A DNA stretch of 43,206 nucleotides, from the NCBI RefSeq assembly GCF_016464425.1, contig NZ_JADDKQ010000027.1, positions 1 to 43,206 of the forward strand, given 5' to 3'. The notes below the pieces were generated by a model. That model searched no databases and was not told the origin of the DNA. It was given only the letters and a program-made list of their open reading frames with translations. Source of the DNA: Actinotalea solisilvae (GTDB taxonomy: Bacteria > Actinomycetota > Actinomycetes > Actinomycetales > Cellulomonadaceae). This document shows, piece by piece, positions 8,645-15,643 of the stretch (position 1 is its first letter; each line of letters opens with the position of its first letter). The position numbers and the translations under genes were made by a program.

Positions 8645-10114
8645 TCAGTAGGCGAAGGACAGGGGGCGGTCGCCGTCGGCGTCGGACCGCGCGTCCGGGC
8701 TGACGTCGGGCTCGCTCGCGGACACGCCGTGCGCGGCGTAGCGCGCCATGAGGCGGAACCACAGCACGGCGAGCACGGCGTACAGGGCGGTGAAGGCGAT
8801 CATCGACGTGAGCACCGCACCCGGGCCGACGACGCTCGAGACGCCGTTCGCGGTGAGCATCCACACGCCGTCGACGCCGCTCGGGTTGGGGTTGGGCACG
8901 ACGACCCAGGGCTGGCGGCCCATCTCGGTGAAGATCCAGCCGAACGCCGACGCGAGGAACGGCGTCGGGATCGCGAGGAGCCCGAGCCGGCCGAACCAGC
9001 GGTGGCCGACGGTGCGACCGCGGCGCAGGAGCCAGAGGGTCGCGGCGGCCAGGGCCGCCGAGCCCGCGCCAAGACCGATCATGAGCCGGAACGACCAGTA
9101 CGTCACCGCGAGGTTGGGCCGGTAGTCGACGCCCTCGCCGTAGAGCAGCTCGGAGCGCTCCTGGAGCTCGTCGACGCCCGGGAGGTAGGAGTCGAACTCG
9201 CCCGAGGCGAGGAACGACGTCACGCCCGGGATGGTGAGGACGTGGGTGACGCCCTCGCACGAGTTGGACAGGTCACCGATCGTGAGGAGCGAGAAGGCCG
9301 CGCCGTTCTCGCCCTCGCACAGCGCCTCGGCCGAGGCCATCTTCATGGGCTGCTGGTCGAACATCAGCTTGGCCTGCCAGTCGCCCGAGAGCGCGACGCC
9401 GACGCCGGACACGAGGACGGTCACCACGCCGAGCACCACGGCCGGGCGGTAGATCGTGCGGGCCGTCAGGGCGTCGCCCGCGCCGTGGCTGCGCACCATC
9501 CACCAGGCGCCGATGCCGGCGACGAACGTGCCCGCGGTGAGGAAGGCCGCGGCGATGGTGTGGGGGAACGCGGCCAGCAGCGTCGGGTTGCTCAGGACGG
9601 CGCCGATGTCGACCATCTCCGCGCGGCCCGTCTCCTCATTCAGCACCGCGCCGACGGGGTGCTGCATCCAGGAGTTGGCGGCGAGGATGAAGAAGGCCGA
9701 GAGGTTGGTCGCGATCGCGACCGCCCAGATGCAGGCGAGGTGGATGCGCTTCGGCAGCCGGTCCCAGCCGAAGATCCACAGGCCGAGGAACGTCGACTCG
9801 ACGAAGAAGGCGGCGAGCGCCTCCATCGCGAGCGGTGCGCCGAAGACGTCGCCGACGAAGCGCGAGTACTCGCTCCAGTTCATCCCGAACTGGAACTCCT
9901 GCACGATGCCGGTCGCGACGCCGATCGCGAAGTTGATGAGCAGGAGCTTGCCGAAGAACTTCGTCAGCCGGAGCCAGCGCTCGTCGCCCGTCCGCACCCA
10001 GAACGTCTGCATGAGCGCGACGAGGGGCGAGAGGCCGATCGTCAGCGGGACGAAGATGAAGTGGTAGACGGTGGTGATCCCGAACTGCCAGCGGGCCAGG
10101 TCCAGGGCGTCCAC
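8645..10114 (-). CDS. cydA: Cytochrome bd menaquinol oxidase subunit I
   Basis: This is the catalytic, haem-bearing subunit of the bd-type oxidase, which reduces O2 to water at low oxygen without pumping protons. Haem ligands are in place: H18 (haem b595 position), H185 (NPTLLAAFPHT) and M398 (GWIFTEMGRQPW), with the acidic pair E98 and E106 in helix 3 (MEALAAFFVEST). The quinol (Q) loop is the short form, as in actinobacteria, and holds two cysteines (C266 and C286). It has 489 residues. The GTG start at 10114 has GAGGAG about 6 bases upstream. It is the first gene of the cydABDC-devS unit, and its upstream region carries a DosR-box-like palindrome. Confidence 0.95.
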   Translation of the reverse strand: MDALDLARWQFGITTVYHFIFVPLTIGLSPLVALMQTFWVRTGDERWLRLTKFFGKLLLINFAIGVATGIVQEFQFGMNWSEYSRFVGDVFGAPLAMEALAAFFVESTFLGLWIFGWDRLPKRIHLACIWAVAIATNLSAFFILAANSWMQHPVGAVLNEETGRAEMVDIGAVLSNPTLLAAFPHTIAAAFLTAGTFVAGIGAWWMVRSHGAGDALTARTIYRPAVVLGVVTVLVSGVGVALSGDWQAKLMFDQQPMKMASAEALCEGENGAAFSLLTIGDLSNSCEGVTHVLTIPGVTSFLASGEFDSYLPGVDELQERSELLYGEGVDYRPNLAVTYWSFRLMIGLGAGSAALAAATLWLLRRGRTVGHRWFGRLGLLAIPTPFLASAFGWIFTEMGRQPWVVVPNPNPSGVDGVWMLTANGVSSVVGPGAVLTSMIAFTALYAVLAVLWFRLMARYAAHGVSASEPDVSPDARSDADGDRPLSFAY

Positions 10115-10180
10115 GGGCGTCTCCTCGAGGCAGGACGGAGCGGGGGAGAGGGCGCCGCCGACGGGCTGCGTCCGTGGTCG

Positions 10181-10186
10181 ACGCTA
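10181..10186 (-). promoter_or_regulatory. Candidate -10 element of cydA
   Basis: On the minus strand this reads TAGCGT, fitting TANNNT. The expected -35 position (about 10204-10209, ACGGCC) does not resemble TTGACA, which suits an activator-dependent promoter. The implied transcript start near 10174 leaves a leader of about 60 bases. It would put the centre of the palindrome at 10210-10223 at about -42.5. Confidence 0.4.
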
Positions 10187-10209
10187 GGAAGAGGGCCCCG
10201 CTCGGCCGT

Positions 10210-10223
10210 GGGACCAAGGTCCC
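10210..10223. promoter_or_regulatory. DosR/DevR-box-like operator upstream of cydA
   Basis: This is a perfect inverted repeat, GGGACC-AA-GGTCCC, equivalent to GGGAC-N4-GTCCC. The mycobacterial DosR consensus has the same half-sites and the same 4-base spacing (GGGACTWWAGTCCC). It lies 95 bases upstream of cydA and beside a -35-less promoter. A DosR-like regulator is encoded nearby, at 1695. Binding by that regulator is inferred. Confidence 0.6.
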
Positions 10224-10233
10224 GGTTGATGAC

Positions 10234-10247
10234 GGGACGTCAGTTTC
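10234..10247. promoter_or_regulatory. Possible secondary DevR half-site
   Basis: GGGAC-GTCA-GTTTC has one perfect DosR half-site and one degenerate half (3 of 5 matching). Its centre is 24 bases from the centre of the perfect box. Paired strong and weak boxes are known at DosR promoters, but this one could be chance. Confidence 0.3.
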
Positions 10248-10281
10248 CTCGCGACCCCTCGGGGCGTGGCATGTCGCGGGG

Positions 10282-10306
10282 CAGGACGGACGTCCTGTGC
10301 GATACT
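10282..10306 (+). promoter_or_regulatory. Palindrome and candidate -10 for rne
   Basis: The sequence CAGGAC-GGAC-GTCCTG (10282-10297) is a 6-4-6 inverted repeat. Its half-site differs from GGGAC only in the first base. Four bases later GATACT (10301-10306) is a plausible -10 for rne. That would give a leader of about 230 bases up to the rne start. The rest of the 10115-10537 intergenic stretch shows no open frame with a convincing ribosome site. Confidence 0.3.
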
Positions 10307-10537
10307 GACCGCGGCTCGGGGGGTCGCCACACCGTCCGCCCGGCCGACGAACGTCCCGCTGGACCCCGGTCCGCGGCCCGCCGTGCGCCGCCGTCTCCCG
10401 ACGCGCAGGCGCCGGCGCCGCCGCCCGCCCAGCCGTGACGACACCGACGACTTCCGTCGCGCACCGACGAGGCGCACGCGACGACCGAACCGCCCGAGGA
10501 CCGGCGAGTGTGGACAGCCCTCGGGCCTGGAGCACCC

Positions 10538-13500
10538 GTGACCGACGAGACCACGACCCCCGAAGCAGCAGCAGCGCCCGTGCGGCGCACGCGAGGACGC
10601 CGCGTCGCCACCGGCGTCGCGACGCCGCCCTCGAGCGAGGCGCTCGCGAGCGCACCCGCCGCCGCCCCGCCGGCCGCCGCACCCGTGGTCGACACCCCGG
10701 TGGCCGACACCGCCGGAGAGGCCCCGTCCGGCGCCCCGTCGGCCGCCTCCGACGGCGCGGGGCAGGCCGCCCCGAAGACCCGAGCGCGTCGCACGACCCG
10801 CCGCGCGACCGCGCCGACCGCCGCAGCGGACGCGGCACCGGCCGAGCAGGCCGCCGCCGCGCCGGCCGCGGACGAGCCCACGACGGCGTCCGCGGCGCCC
10901 GAGCCGACGCCGCAGCAGGCCCCCGAGCAGGCTCCGGAGCCGGCGCCGCGAGCGCGCCGCAGCCGCAGGGCGACGTCGGCGTCCGTCGCCGCGCCGTCCG
11001 ACGAGGCACCGTCCGACCAGGCGCCCACCGACGAGACGGCGGCCCGGACGGACGAGACGGCCGCGTCCGCCGCGGTCCCGTCCGAGACCACGCCCGAGGA
11101 GCCGACGCCGGCCGCCGAGGAGCGTCCCGCCCGCGCGCGCCGCCGCCCGGCTCGTGGCGCCGCGGCCAAGGCCGAGGCCTCCGACGCACCGCCCGCGCTC
11201 GACGTGCTCGCGGAGCTGGGCATCGAGCGCCCCACGACCACCACGACGGCTGCGCCGGCTGCGACGGCCGAGCCGCCCGCCGCCCCGGCGGCCGGCTCCG
11301 CGCGCGGTCGGAGCGAGGCGCCGCGCCTCGCGACGACCGCCCTCCTCTTCCAGGCGCCCGACCCGACGGCGCGCCCGCGGCGCCGCCGCGCCCAGGCGCC
11401 GGCCGGTCCGCCGCGCCCCGAGGACGTCGTCGTCACCGCCGAGGAGGAGACGGACGAGGACGCGCTGGCGGTCGAGGCCGGCCTCGTGCCCGCCGAGGAG
11501 GACGCCGCTGCGATCGAGGCGACGACCGAGGACGCCGCCGAGACCACCGACGAGGTCGCGGGCGACGACGTGGCGGGCGACGAGGAGGACGGCGGCCCCC
11601 GCCGTCGTCGTCGCCGTGGTGGCCGTGGCCGCCGCAGCCGCTCGGGCGCCGACCGCGAGACGGACGAGCAGGACGGTGCGGACGACGCGTCCGCCGAGGT
11701 GACGGACGACGCGACCGACGCGGACGAGGTCCCGGGCGACGAGGAGCCCGCCGGGCGCCGTCGCCGGCGCTCGGGCCGGGGCCGGGGCGCGGCGACCGTC
11801 GAGGACCAGGACCAGGCCGAGCAGGCCGAGGACGAGGACGCCGACGACGACGAGCAGGGCGAGGGTGCCGACGCCGACGAGGCGGGCGGCTCGTCGAGCC
11901 GTCGTCGCCGTCGTCGCCGTCGCACGCGAGGCGAGGGCGACGACGTCGTCGCGCCCGTCCGGACGCGCACCCGCGCCGCGCGCGGGGTGTCCGACGAGGT
12001 CACGGCCCTCAAGGGCTCGACCCGCCTCGAGGCCAAGCGTCAGCGCCGCCGCGAGGGCCGCGACGCGGGTCGTCGCCGCACCATCGTCACCGAGTCCGAG
12101 TTCCTGGCCCGCCGCGAGGCGGTCGACCGCGCCATGGTCGTGCGCGAGTCCGACGGACGCGTGCAGATCGCCGTGCTCGAGGACGGCGTGCTCGTCGAGC
12201 ACTTCGTGTCGCGCACGAGCAACGGCCAGAACCAGGCGTCGATGGCCGGCAACGTCTACCTGGGTCGGGTCCAGAACGTGCTGCCGAGCATGGAGGCCGC
12301 GTTCGTCGACGTCGGCAAGGGCCGCAACGCCGTGCTCTACGCGGGCGAGGTCAACTGGGACGCGGCCGGCCTCGAGGGGCAGCCGCGTCGCATCGAGCAG
12401 GCGCTCAAGTCGGGCGACTCCGTGCTCGTCCAGGTGACGAAGGACCCGATCGGCCACAAGGGCGCGCGCCTCACCTCGCAGATCACGCTCGCCGGCCGCT
12501 ATCTCGTGTACGTGCCGTCCGGCGGCATGACGGGCATCTCGCGCAAGCTGCCCGAGAACGAGCGTGCGCGGCTCAAGAAGCTCCTCAAGGAGATCGTGCC
12601 GGACGCGGCGGGCGTCATCGTCCGCACCGCGGCCGAGGGCGCCTCCGAGGAGGAGCTGCGCAGCGACGTCCAGCGCCTGCAGGACCAGTGGGCCGCGATC
12701 GAGAAGAAGGCCAAGAGCGCGTCGGCGCCCGCGCTGCTCCAGGGCGAGCCGGACCTCGCGATCCGCGTCGTGCGCGACATCTTCAACGACGACTTCTCCT
12801 CGCTCGTCGTCCAGGGCGACGGCGCGTGGTCGATGATCTCGGAGTACGTGGAGGCCATGGCACCCGACCTCGTCGAGAAGGTCAGCCGCTGGACGGGGAC
12901 CGGTGACGTGTTCGGGGCGCACCGCATCGACGAGCAGCTCGCCAAGGGCATGGACCGCAAGGTCTACCTGCCGTCGGGCGGCTCGCTCGTCATCGACCGC
13001 ACCGAGGCGATGACGGTCGTCGACGTCAACACGGGCAAGTTCACGGGCTCGGGCGGCACGCTCGAGGAGACCGTGACGCGCAACAACCTCGAGGCCGCCG
13101 AGGAGATCGTCCGCCAGCTCCGCCTGCGCGACATCGGCGGCATCATCGTCATCGACTTCATCGACATGGTGCTCGAGTCCAACCGCGACCTCGTGCTGCG
13201 GCGGCTCGTCGAGTGCCTGGGCCGCGACCGGACCAAGCACCAGGTCGCCGAGGTGACGTCGCTCGGGCTCGTCCAGATGACGCGCAAGCGCGTCGGCCAG
13301 GGGCTCGTCGAGGCGTTCAGCGAGACGTGCCAGCACTGCAACGGCCGTGGCTTCATCGTGCACGCCGAGCCCGTCGAGGTGCGTGGCGCGGCGCCGGACG
13401 ACGGTCGGCCCGCCGAGCCGAGCGAGTCCAAGCGCTCGCGGCGCAAGAAGGGTGCCGCGTCGGCGCCTGCCGCCCCGGCCGTCGCCGTCCCGGTGCTGCC

Positions 13501-13876
13501 CGAGGCGCGTGAGGCGGTCAAGGCGACGCTCGCGACGATCGCCGCCGCGGCGGCGCACGCGCACGAGCACCCGCACGAGCACTTCCACGAGGACGTCGCG
13601 GTCCACCCGCACGACGAGCAGGGGTCGGAGGACACCGTGACCGGAGCACCGACGACGGACGGGCAGCCGTCCGACGAGCAGCCGTCCGTCGAGGAGGCAG
13701 GGGAGCCCGCCGCGACCGACGCCGGCAGCGCCGAGCTCGGCGACGCGCTGTCGAGCATCCAGGCCGTCGAGGCGCCCGTAGCGCCCGTCGCCGACGGCGC
13801 GGACGGTCCCGACCGCGCGGACGGTGGGGACGGTGCCGACGGCGCGGACGGTGCGGACGGCGCGGACGAGGACTGA
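10538..13876 (+). CDS. rne: Ribonuclease E/G
   Basis: This is a single-strand endoribonuclease central to mRNA decay and rRNA/tRNA maturation. The catalytic core (about residues 510-960) contains the S1 RNA-binding segment (NVYLGRVQNVLPSMEAAFVDVG), the 5'-sensor region (GHKGARLTSQITLAGRYLVY), and the DNase-I-like site with Mg2+ ligands D829 (VVDVNTGKF) and D873 (GIIVIDFIDM). The zinc link is C931-Q-H-C934. An N-terminal extension of about 510 residues is low-complexity (Ala, Pro, Glu and Arg blocks such as [12 protein letters not shown]). The C-terminal tail has a His-rich patch (HEHPHEHFHED) and an Ala/Asp/Gly repeat. Such disordered flanks are usual for actinobacterial RNase E and probably bind RNA or degradosome partners. 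I prefer GTG 10538 (GGAG 5 bases upstream) over GTG 10508. Confidence 0.93.
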   Translation: MTDETTTPEAAAAPVRRTRGRRVATGVATPPSSEALASAPAAAPPAAAPVVDTPVADTAGEAPSGAPSAASDGAGQAAPKTRARRTTRRATAPTAAADAAPAEQAAAAPAADEPTTASAAPEPTPQQAPEQAPEPAPRARRSRRATSASVAAPSDEAPSDQAPTDETAARTDETAASAAVPSETTPEEPTPAAEERPARARRRPARGAAAKAEASDAPPALDVLAELGIERPTTTTTAAPAATAEPPAAPAAGSARGRSEAPRLATTALLFQAPDPTARPRRRRAQAPAGPPRPEDVVVTAEEETDEDALAVEAGLVPAEEDAAAIEATTEDAAETTDEVAGDDVAGDEEDGGPRRRRRRGGRGRRSRSGADRETDEQDGADDASAEVTDDATDADEVPGDEEPAGRRRRRSGRGRGAATVEDQDQAEQAEDEDADDDEQGEGADADEAGGSSSRRRRRRRRTRGEGDDVVAPVRTRTRAARGVSDEVTALKGSTRLEAKRQRRREGRDAGRRRTIVTESEFLARREAVDRAMVVRESDGRVQIAVLEDGVLVEHFVSRTSNGQNQASMAGNVYLGRVQNVLPSMEAAFVDVGKGRNAVLYAGEVNWDAAGLEGQPRRIEQALKSGDSVLVQVTKDPIGHKGARLTSQITLAGRYLVYVPSGGMTGISRKLPENERARLKKLLKEIVPDAAGVIVRTAAEGASEEELRSDVQRLQDQWAAIEKKAKSASAPALLQGEPDLAIRVVRDIFNDDFSSLVVQGDGAWSMISEYVEAMAPDLVEKVSRWTGTGDVFGAHRIDEQLAKGMDRKVYLPSGGSLVIDRTEAMTVVDVNTGKFTGSGGTLEETVTRNNLEAAEEIVRQLRLRDIGGIIVIDFIDMVLESNRDLVLRRLVECLGRDRTKHQVAEVTSLGLVQMTRKRVGQGLVEAFSETCQHCNGRGFIVHAEPVEVRGAAPDDGRPAEPSESKRSRRKKGAASAPAAPAVAVPVLPEAREAVKATLATIAAAAAHAHEHPHEHFHEDVAVHPHDEQGSEDTVTGAPTTDGQPSDEQPSVEEAGEPAATDAGSAELGDALSSIQAVEAPVAPVADGADGPDRADGGDGADGADGADGADED

Positions 13877-13882
13877 GCCGAC

Positions 13883-13926
13883 CGACGGACGACCGGCGCC
13901 CGCCTGAGCGCGCCGGCCGTCCGTCG
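13883..13926 (+). terminator. Strong hairpin terminator after rne
   Basis: CGACGGACG-A-CCGGCGC (13883-13899) pairs with GCGCCGG-C-CGTCCGTCG (13910-13926), giving 16 base pairs with one A/C mismatch and a 10-base loop. It begins 6 bases after the rne stop and has no T-tail. Confidence 0.75.
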
Positions 13927-13937
13927 CCGGCGGCGGC

Positions 13938-13943
13938 TACCGT
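13938..13943 (+). promoter_or_regulatory. Leaderless -10 element of the phosphoesterase gene
   Basis: TACCGT fits TANNNT and lies 7 bases before the GTG at 13951, directly after the rne terminator. It favours 13951 rather than 13942 as the start codon. Confidence 0.4.
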
Positions 13944-13950
13944 GACGCGC

Positions 13951-14721
13951 GTGGAGCGGATCGCGGTGGTCTCGGACGTGCACGGCAACATGACCGCGTA
14001 CGACGCGGTGCTCGCCGACATCGACCGCCGGGGGATCACCACGGTCCTCAACCTCGGCGACGTCGCGGGCAAGGGGCCGCGCGGCTCGGCGGCCGTCGCA
14101 CGCACGCGCGAGCGCTGCGCGGTCACGGTGCGAGGCAACTGGGACGACTTCCTGCCGCGCCCGGACCCGGACAAGAACCCGGCCTCGGTCTGGTGGTACG
14201 AGGAGCTGACGCCCGAGGACCGCGCGTGGCTCCTCGCGCTCCCGCTCGTCCACGACATGGTGATCAGCGGTCGCCGCGTGCGCTTCGTGCACGCCTCGGC
14301 GGACAGCGTCTACACGCGCGTGCGGCGCGTGCACACCGACGAGGAGTTCGACGGCATGTTCGCGGCGACCGAGCTCACGGGCCCCGGCCCGGCGCCGTCC
14401 GTGGTCGTCTACGGGGACGTGCACGACGCCTACGTGAAGACGGTCGACGGGCGCACGCTGGTCAACGCCGGCAGCGCGGGCAACCCGCTCGACGAGCCCG
14501 TGCCGTCCTACCTCGTCCTCGAGGGCGTCGTCGGCGGCACCGCCCGGGACCCGTTCGCGCTCCAGGTCGTGCGCGTCCCGTACGACGTCGAGGCCGAGAT
14601 CGAGGTCGCCCGGGCGGCCGGGATGCCCGAGCTGGAGGCCTGGGCGATCGAGCTGCGGACCGCGGTCTTCCGGGGCCGGCACGCCGAGCTGGGGCTGGTC
14701 CCCGACCCGCCCGTCCGGTGA
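13951..14721 (+). CDS. Calcineurin-like metallophosphoesterase
   Basis: This is a soluble dinuclear-metal phosphoesterase of the YfcE/MJ0936-like group. The substrate is unknown but is probably a phosphodiester or phosphomonoester small molecule. Motifs in order are SDVHGN (near the N-terminus), NLGDVAGKGP, RGNWDD, VHAS and YGDVHDAYV. Two positions are unusual: the family GNHD motif reads GNWD, and GHTH reads GDVH. Loss of the GNHD histidine, which normally acts as a general acid, could change chemistry or specificity. With the GTG at 13951 the protein begins MERIAVVSDVHGN, as these proteins usually do. A GTG at 13942 would overlap the likely -10. It has 256 residues and stands alone between a terminator and the rplU promoter. 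Confidence 0.82.
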   Translation: MERIAVVSDVHGNMTAYDAVLADIDRRGITTVLNLGDVAGKGPRGSAAVARTRERCAVTVRGNWDDFLPRPDPDKNPASVWWYEELTPEDRAWLLALPLVHDMVISGRRVRFVHASADSVYTRVRRVHTDEEFDGMFAATELTGPGPAPSVVVYGDVHDAYVKTVDGRTLVNAGSAGNPLDEPVPSYLVLEGVVGGTARDPFALQVVRVPYDVEAEIEVARAAGMPELEAWAIELRTAVFRGRHAELGLVPDPPVR

Positions 14722-14731
14722 CCGGGCCGGT

Positions 14732-14760
14732 TTGACCCTCGCGGGGCCGTTCCGTACTCT
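14732..14760 (+). promoter_or_regulatory. Sigma-70-type promoter of rplU-rpmA
   Basis: TTGACC (14732-14737) and TACTCT (14755-14760) are separated by exactly 17 bases. This is the best full -35/-10 match in the window. Transcription would start near 14767, giving a leader of about 126 bases before rplU. Confidence 0.75.
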
Positions 14761-14766
14761 AGGACG

Positions 14767-14892
14767 TCGGCGCGTCTCGGATGCGCCGGGTTGTGCGTGC
14801 CCCCAGACCGGCGTCCCCGGACGCTGCGGCTGCGCGCGGCGCCTGACCAAGAACGAGCACGCGACTGACGTGCGACCGAAGAACGAGTAGAG
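14767..14892 (+). promoter_or_regulatory. Structured 5' leader of rplU
   Basis: Small hairpins are visible, including GGCGC/GCGCC at 14769-14787 and GCACG/CGTGC at 14857-14873. The second hairpin is flanked by two copies of AAGAACGAG (14849-14857 and 14879-14887), the latter just before the start codon, where no strong ribosome site is seen. Leader-mediated autoregulation by a ribosomal protein is possible. I cannot match it to a known L21 leader family. Confidence 0.35.
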
Positions 14893-15213
14893 ATGAGCGG
14901 CAACGTGGTGTACGCGATCGTCAAGGCTGGTGGCCGCCAGGAGAAGGTTGCGGTCGGGGACGTCGTCGTCGTCGACCGTCTCAAGGGCGAGGCCGGCGGG
15001 ACCGTGCAGCTGCCCGCGCTCCTGCTCGTGGACGGGGAGAAGGTGACCTCCGACGCCGCGACGCTGGCGGGCGTGACGGTCACCGCGGAGATCGTGCGGG
15101 ACGAGAAGGGCCCGAAGATCGACATCCTCAAGTACAAGAACAAGACGGGCTACCGCAAGCGCATGGGTCACCGTCAGAAGCTGACCCGCCTGAAGGTCAC
15201 CGCGATCAGTTGA
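14893..15213 (+). CDS. rplU: Large ribosomal subunit protein bL21
   Basis: This is a structural 50S protein that binds 23S rRNA. The sequence [17 protein letters not shown] at the N-terminus and [20 protein letters not shown] near the C-terminus are diagnostic of bL21. It has 106 residues, the normal length. It is the first gene of the rplU-rpmA transcription unit, driven by the promoter at 14732-14760, with rpmA 79 bases downstream and a terminator after that. The ATG has only a weak AGTAGAG upstream, which may reflect leader control. Confidence 0.97.
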   Translation: MSGNVVYAIVKAGGRQEKVAVGDVVVVDRLKGEAGGTVQLPALLLVDGEKVTSDAATLAGVTVTAEIVRDEKGPKIDILKYKNKTGYRKRMGHRQKLTRLKVTAIS

Positions 15214-15292
15214 GTCCGGACGGCCGCCCGCGCGACGCGGCGGCCGACCACCCTCCCACCCGTCTCACGTTCAGCACGAAAGCAGGTCAGTC

Positions 15293-15550
15293 ATGGCACA
15301 CAAGAAGGGCGCCAGCTCCTCGCGGAACGGCCGCGACTCCAACGCGCAGCGTCTCGGCGTCAAGCGCTTCGGCGGTCAGCTCGTCAACGCGGGCGAGATC
15401 ATCGTGCGCCAGCGTGGCACCCACTTCCACCCCGGCAACAACGTGGGCCGTGGCGGCGACGACACGCTCTTCGCGCTGACCGCCGGTGCCGTGCAGTTCG
15501 GCGTGCGCCGTGGCCGCAAGGTCATCGACATCGTCACGGCCGACGCCTGA
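15293..15550 (+). CDS. rpmA: Large ribosomal subunit protein bL27
   Basis: This 50S protein has an N-terminal tail that reaches the peptidyl-transferase centre. It begins [20 protein letters not shown], the canonical start without a cleavable prepeptide, and continues with LGVKRFGGQ and [21 protein letters not shown]. It has 85 residues, normal for the family. It lies between rplU and obgE, the conserved L21-L27-Obg order, and is followed 16 bases later by a strong hairpin that may reduce read-through into obgE. Confidence 0.97.
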   Translation: MAHKKGASSSRNGRDSNAQRLGVKRFGGQLVNAGEIIVRQRGTHFHPGNNVGRGGDDTLFALTAGAVQFGVRRGRKVIDIVTADA

Positions 15551-15566
15551 CCCAGAGCACACCACG

Positions 15567-15601
15567 CGAAGGGGCGCACCGGAGAACGGTGCGCCCCTTC
15601 G
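15567..15601 (+). terminator. Hairpin between rpmA and obgE
   Basis: A perfect 14-base-pair stem (15567-15580 with 15588-15601) closes a 7-base loop GGAGAAC. It ends 42 bases before the obgE start. It is either a full terminator or an attenuator that lowers obgE-proB expression relative to the ribosomal genes. Confidence 0.8.
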
Positions 15602-15643
15602 TGCGTCACACCCCCGCACCACCCCGACCGAGAGGAGAGCGCC

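Noticed and set aside
13801..13875. Tandem GACGGCGCG-type units at the end of rne as a minisatellite or CRISPR-like repeat
   Set aside because: They are short, imperfect and in frame, coding an Ala/Asp/Gly tail. There are no spacers.
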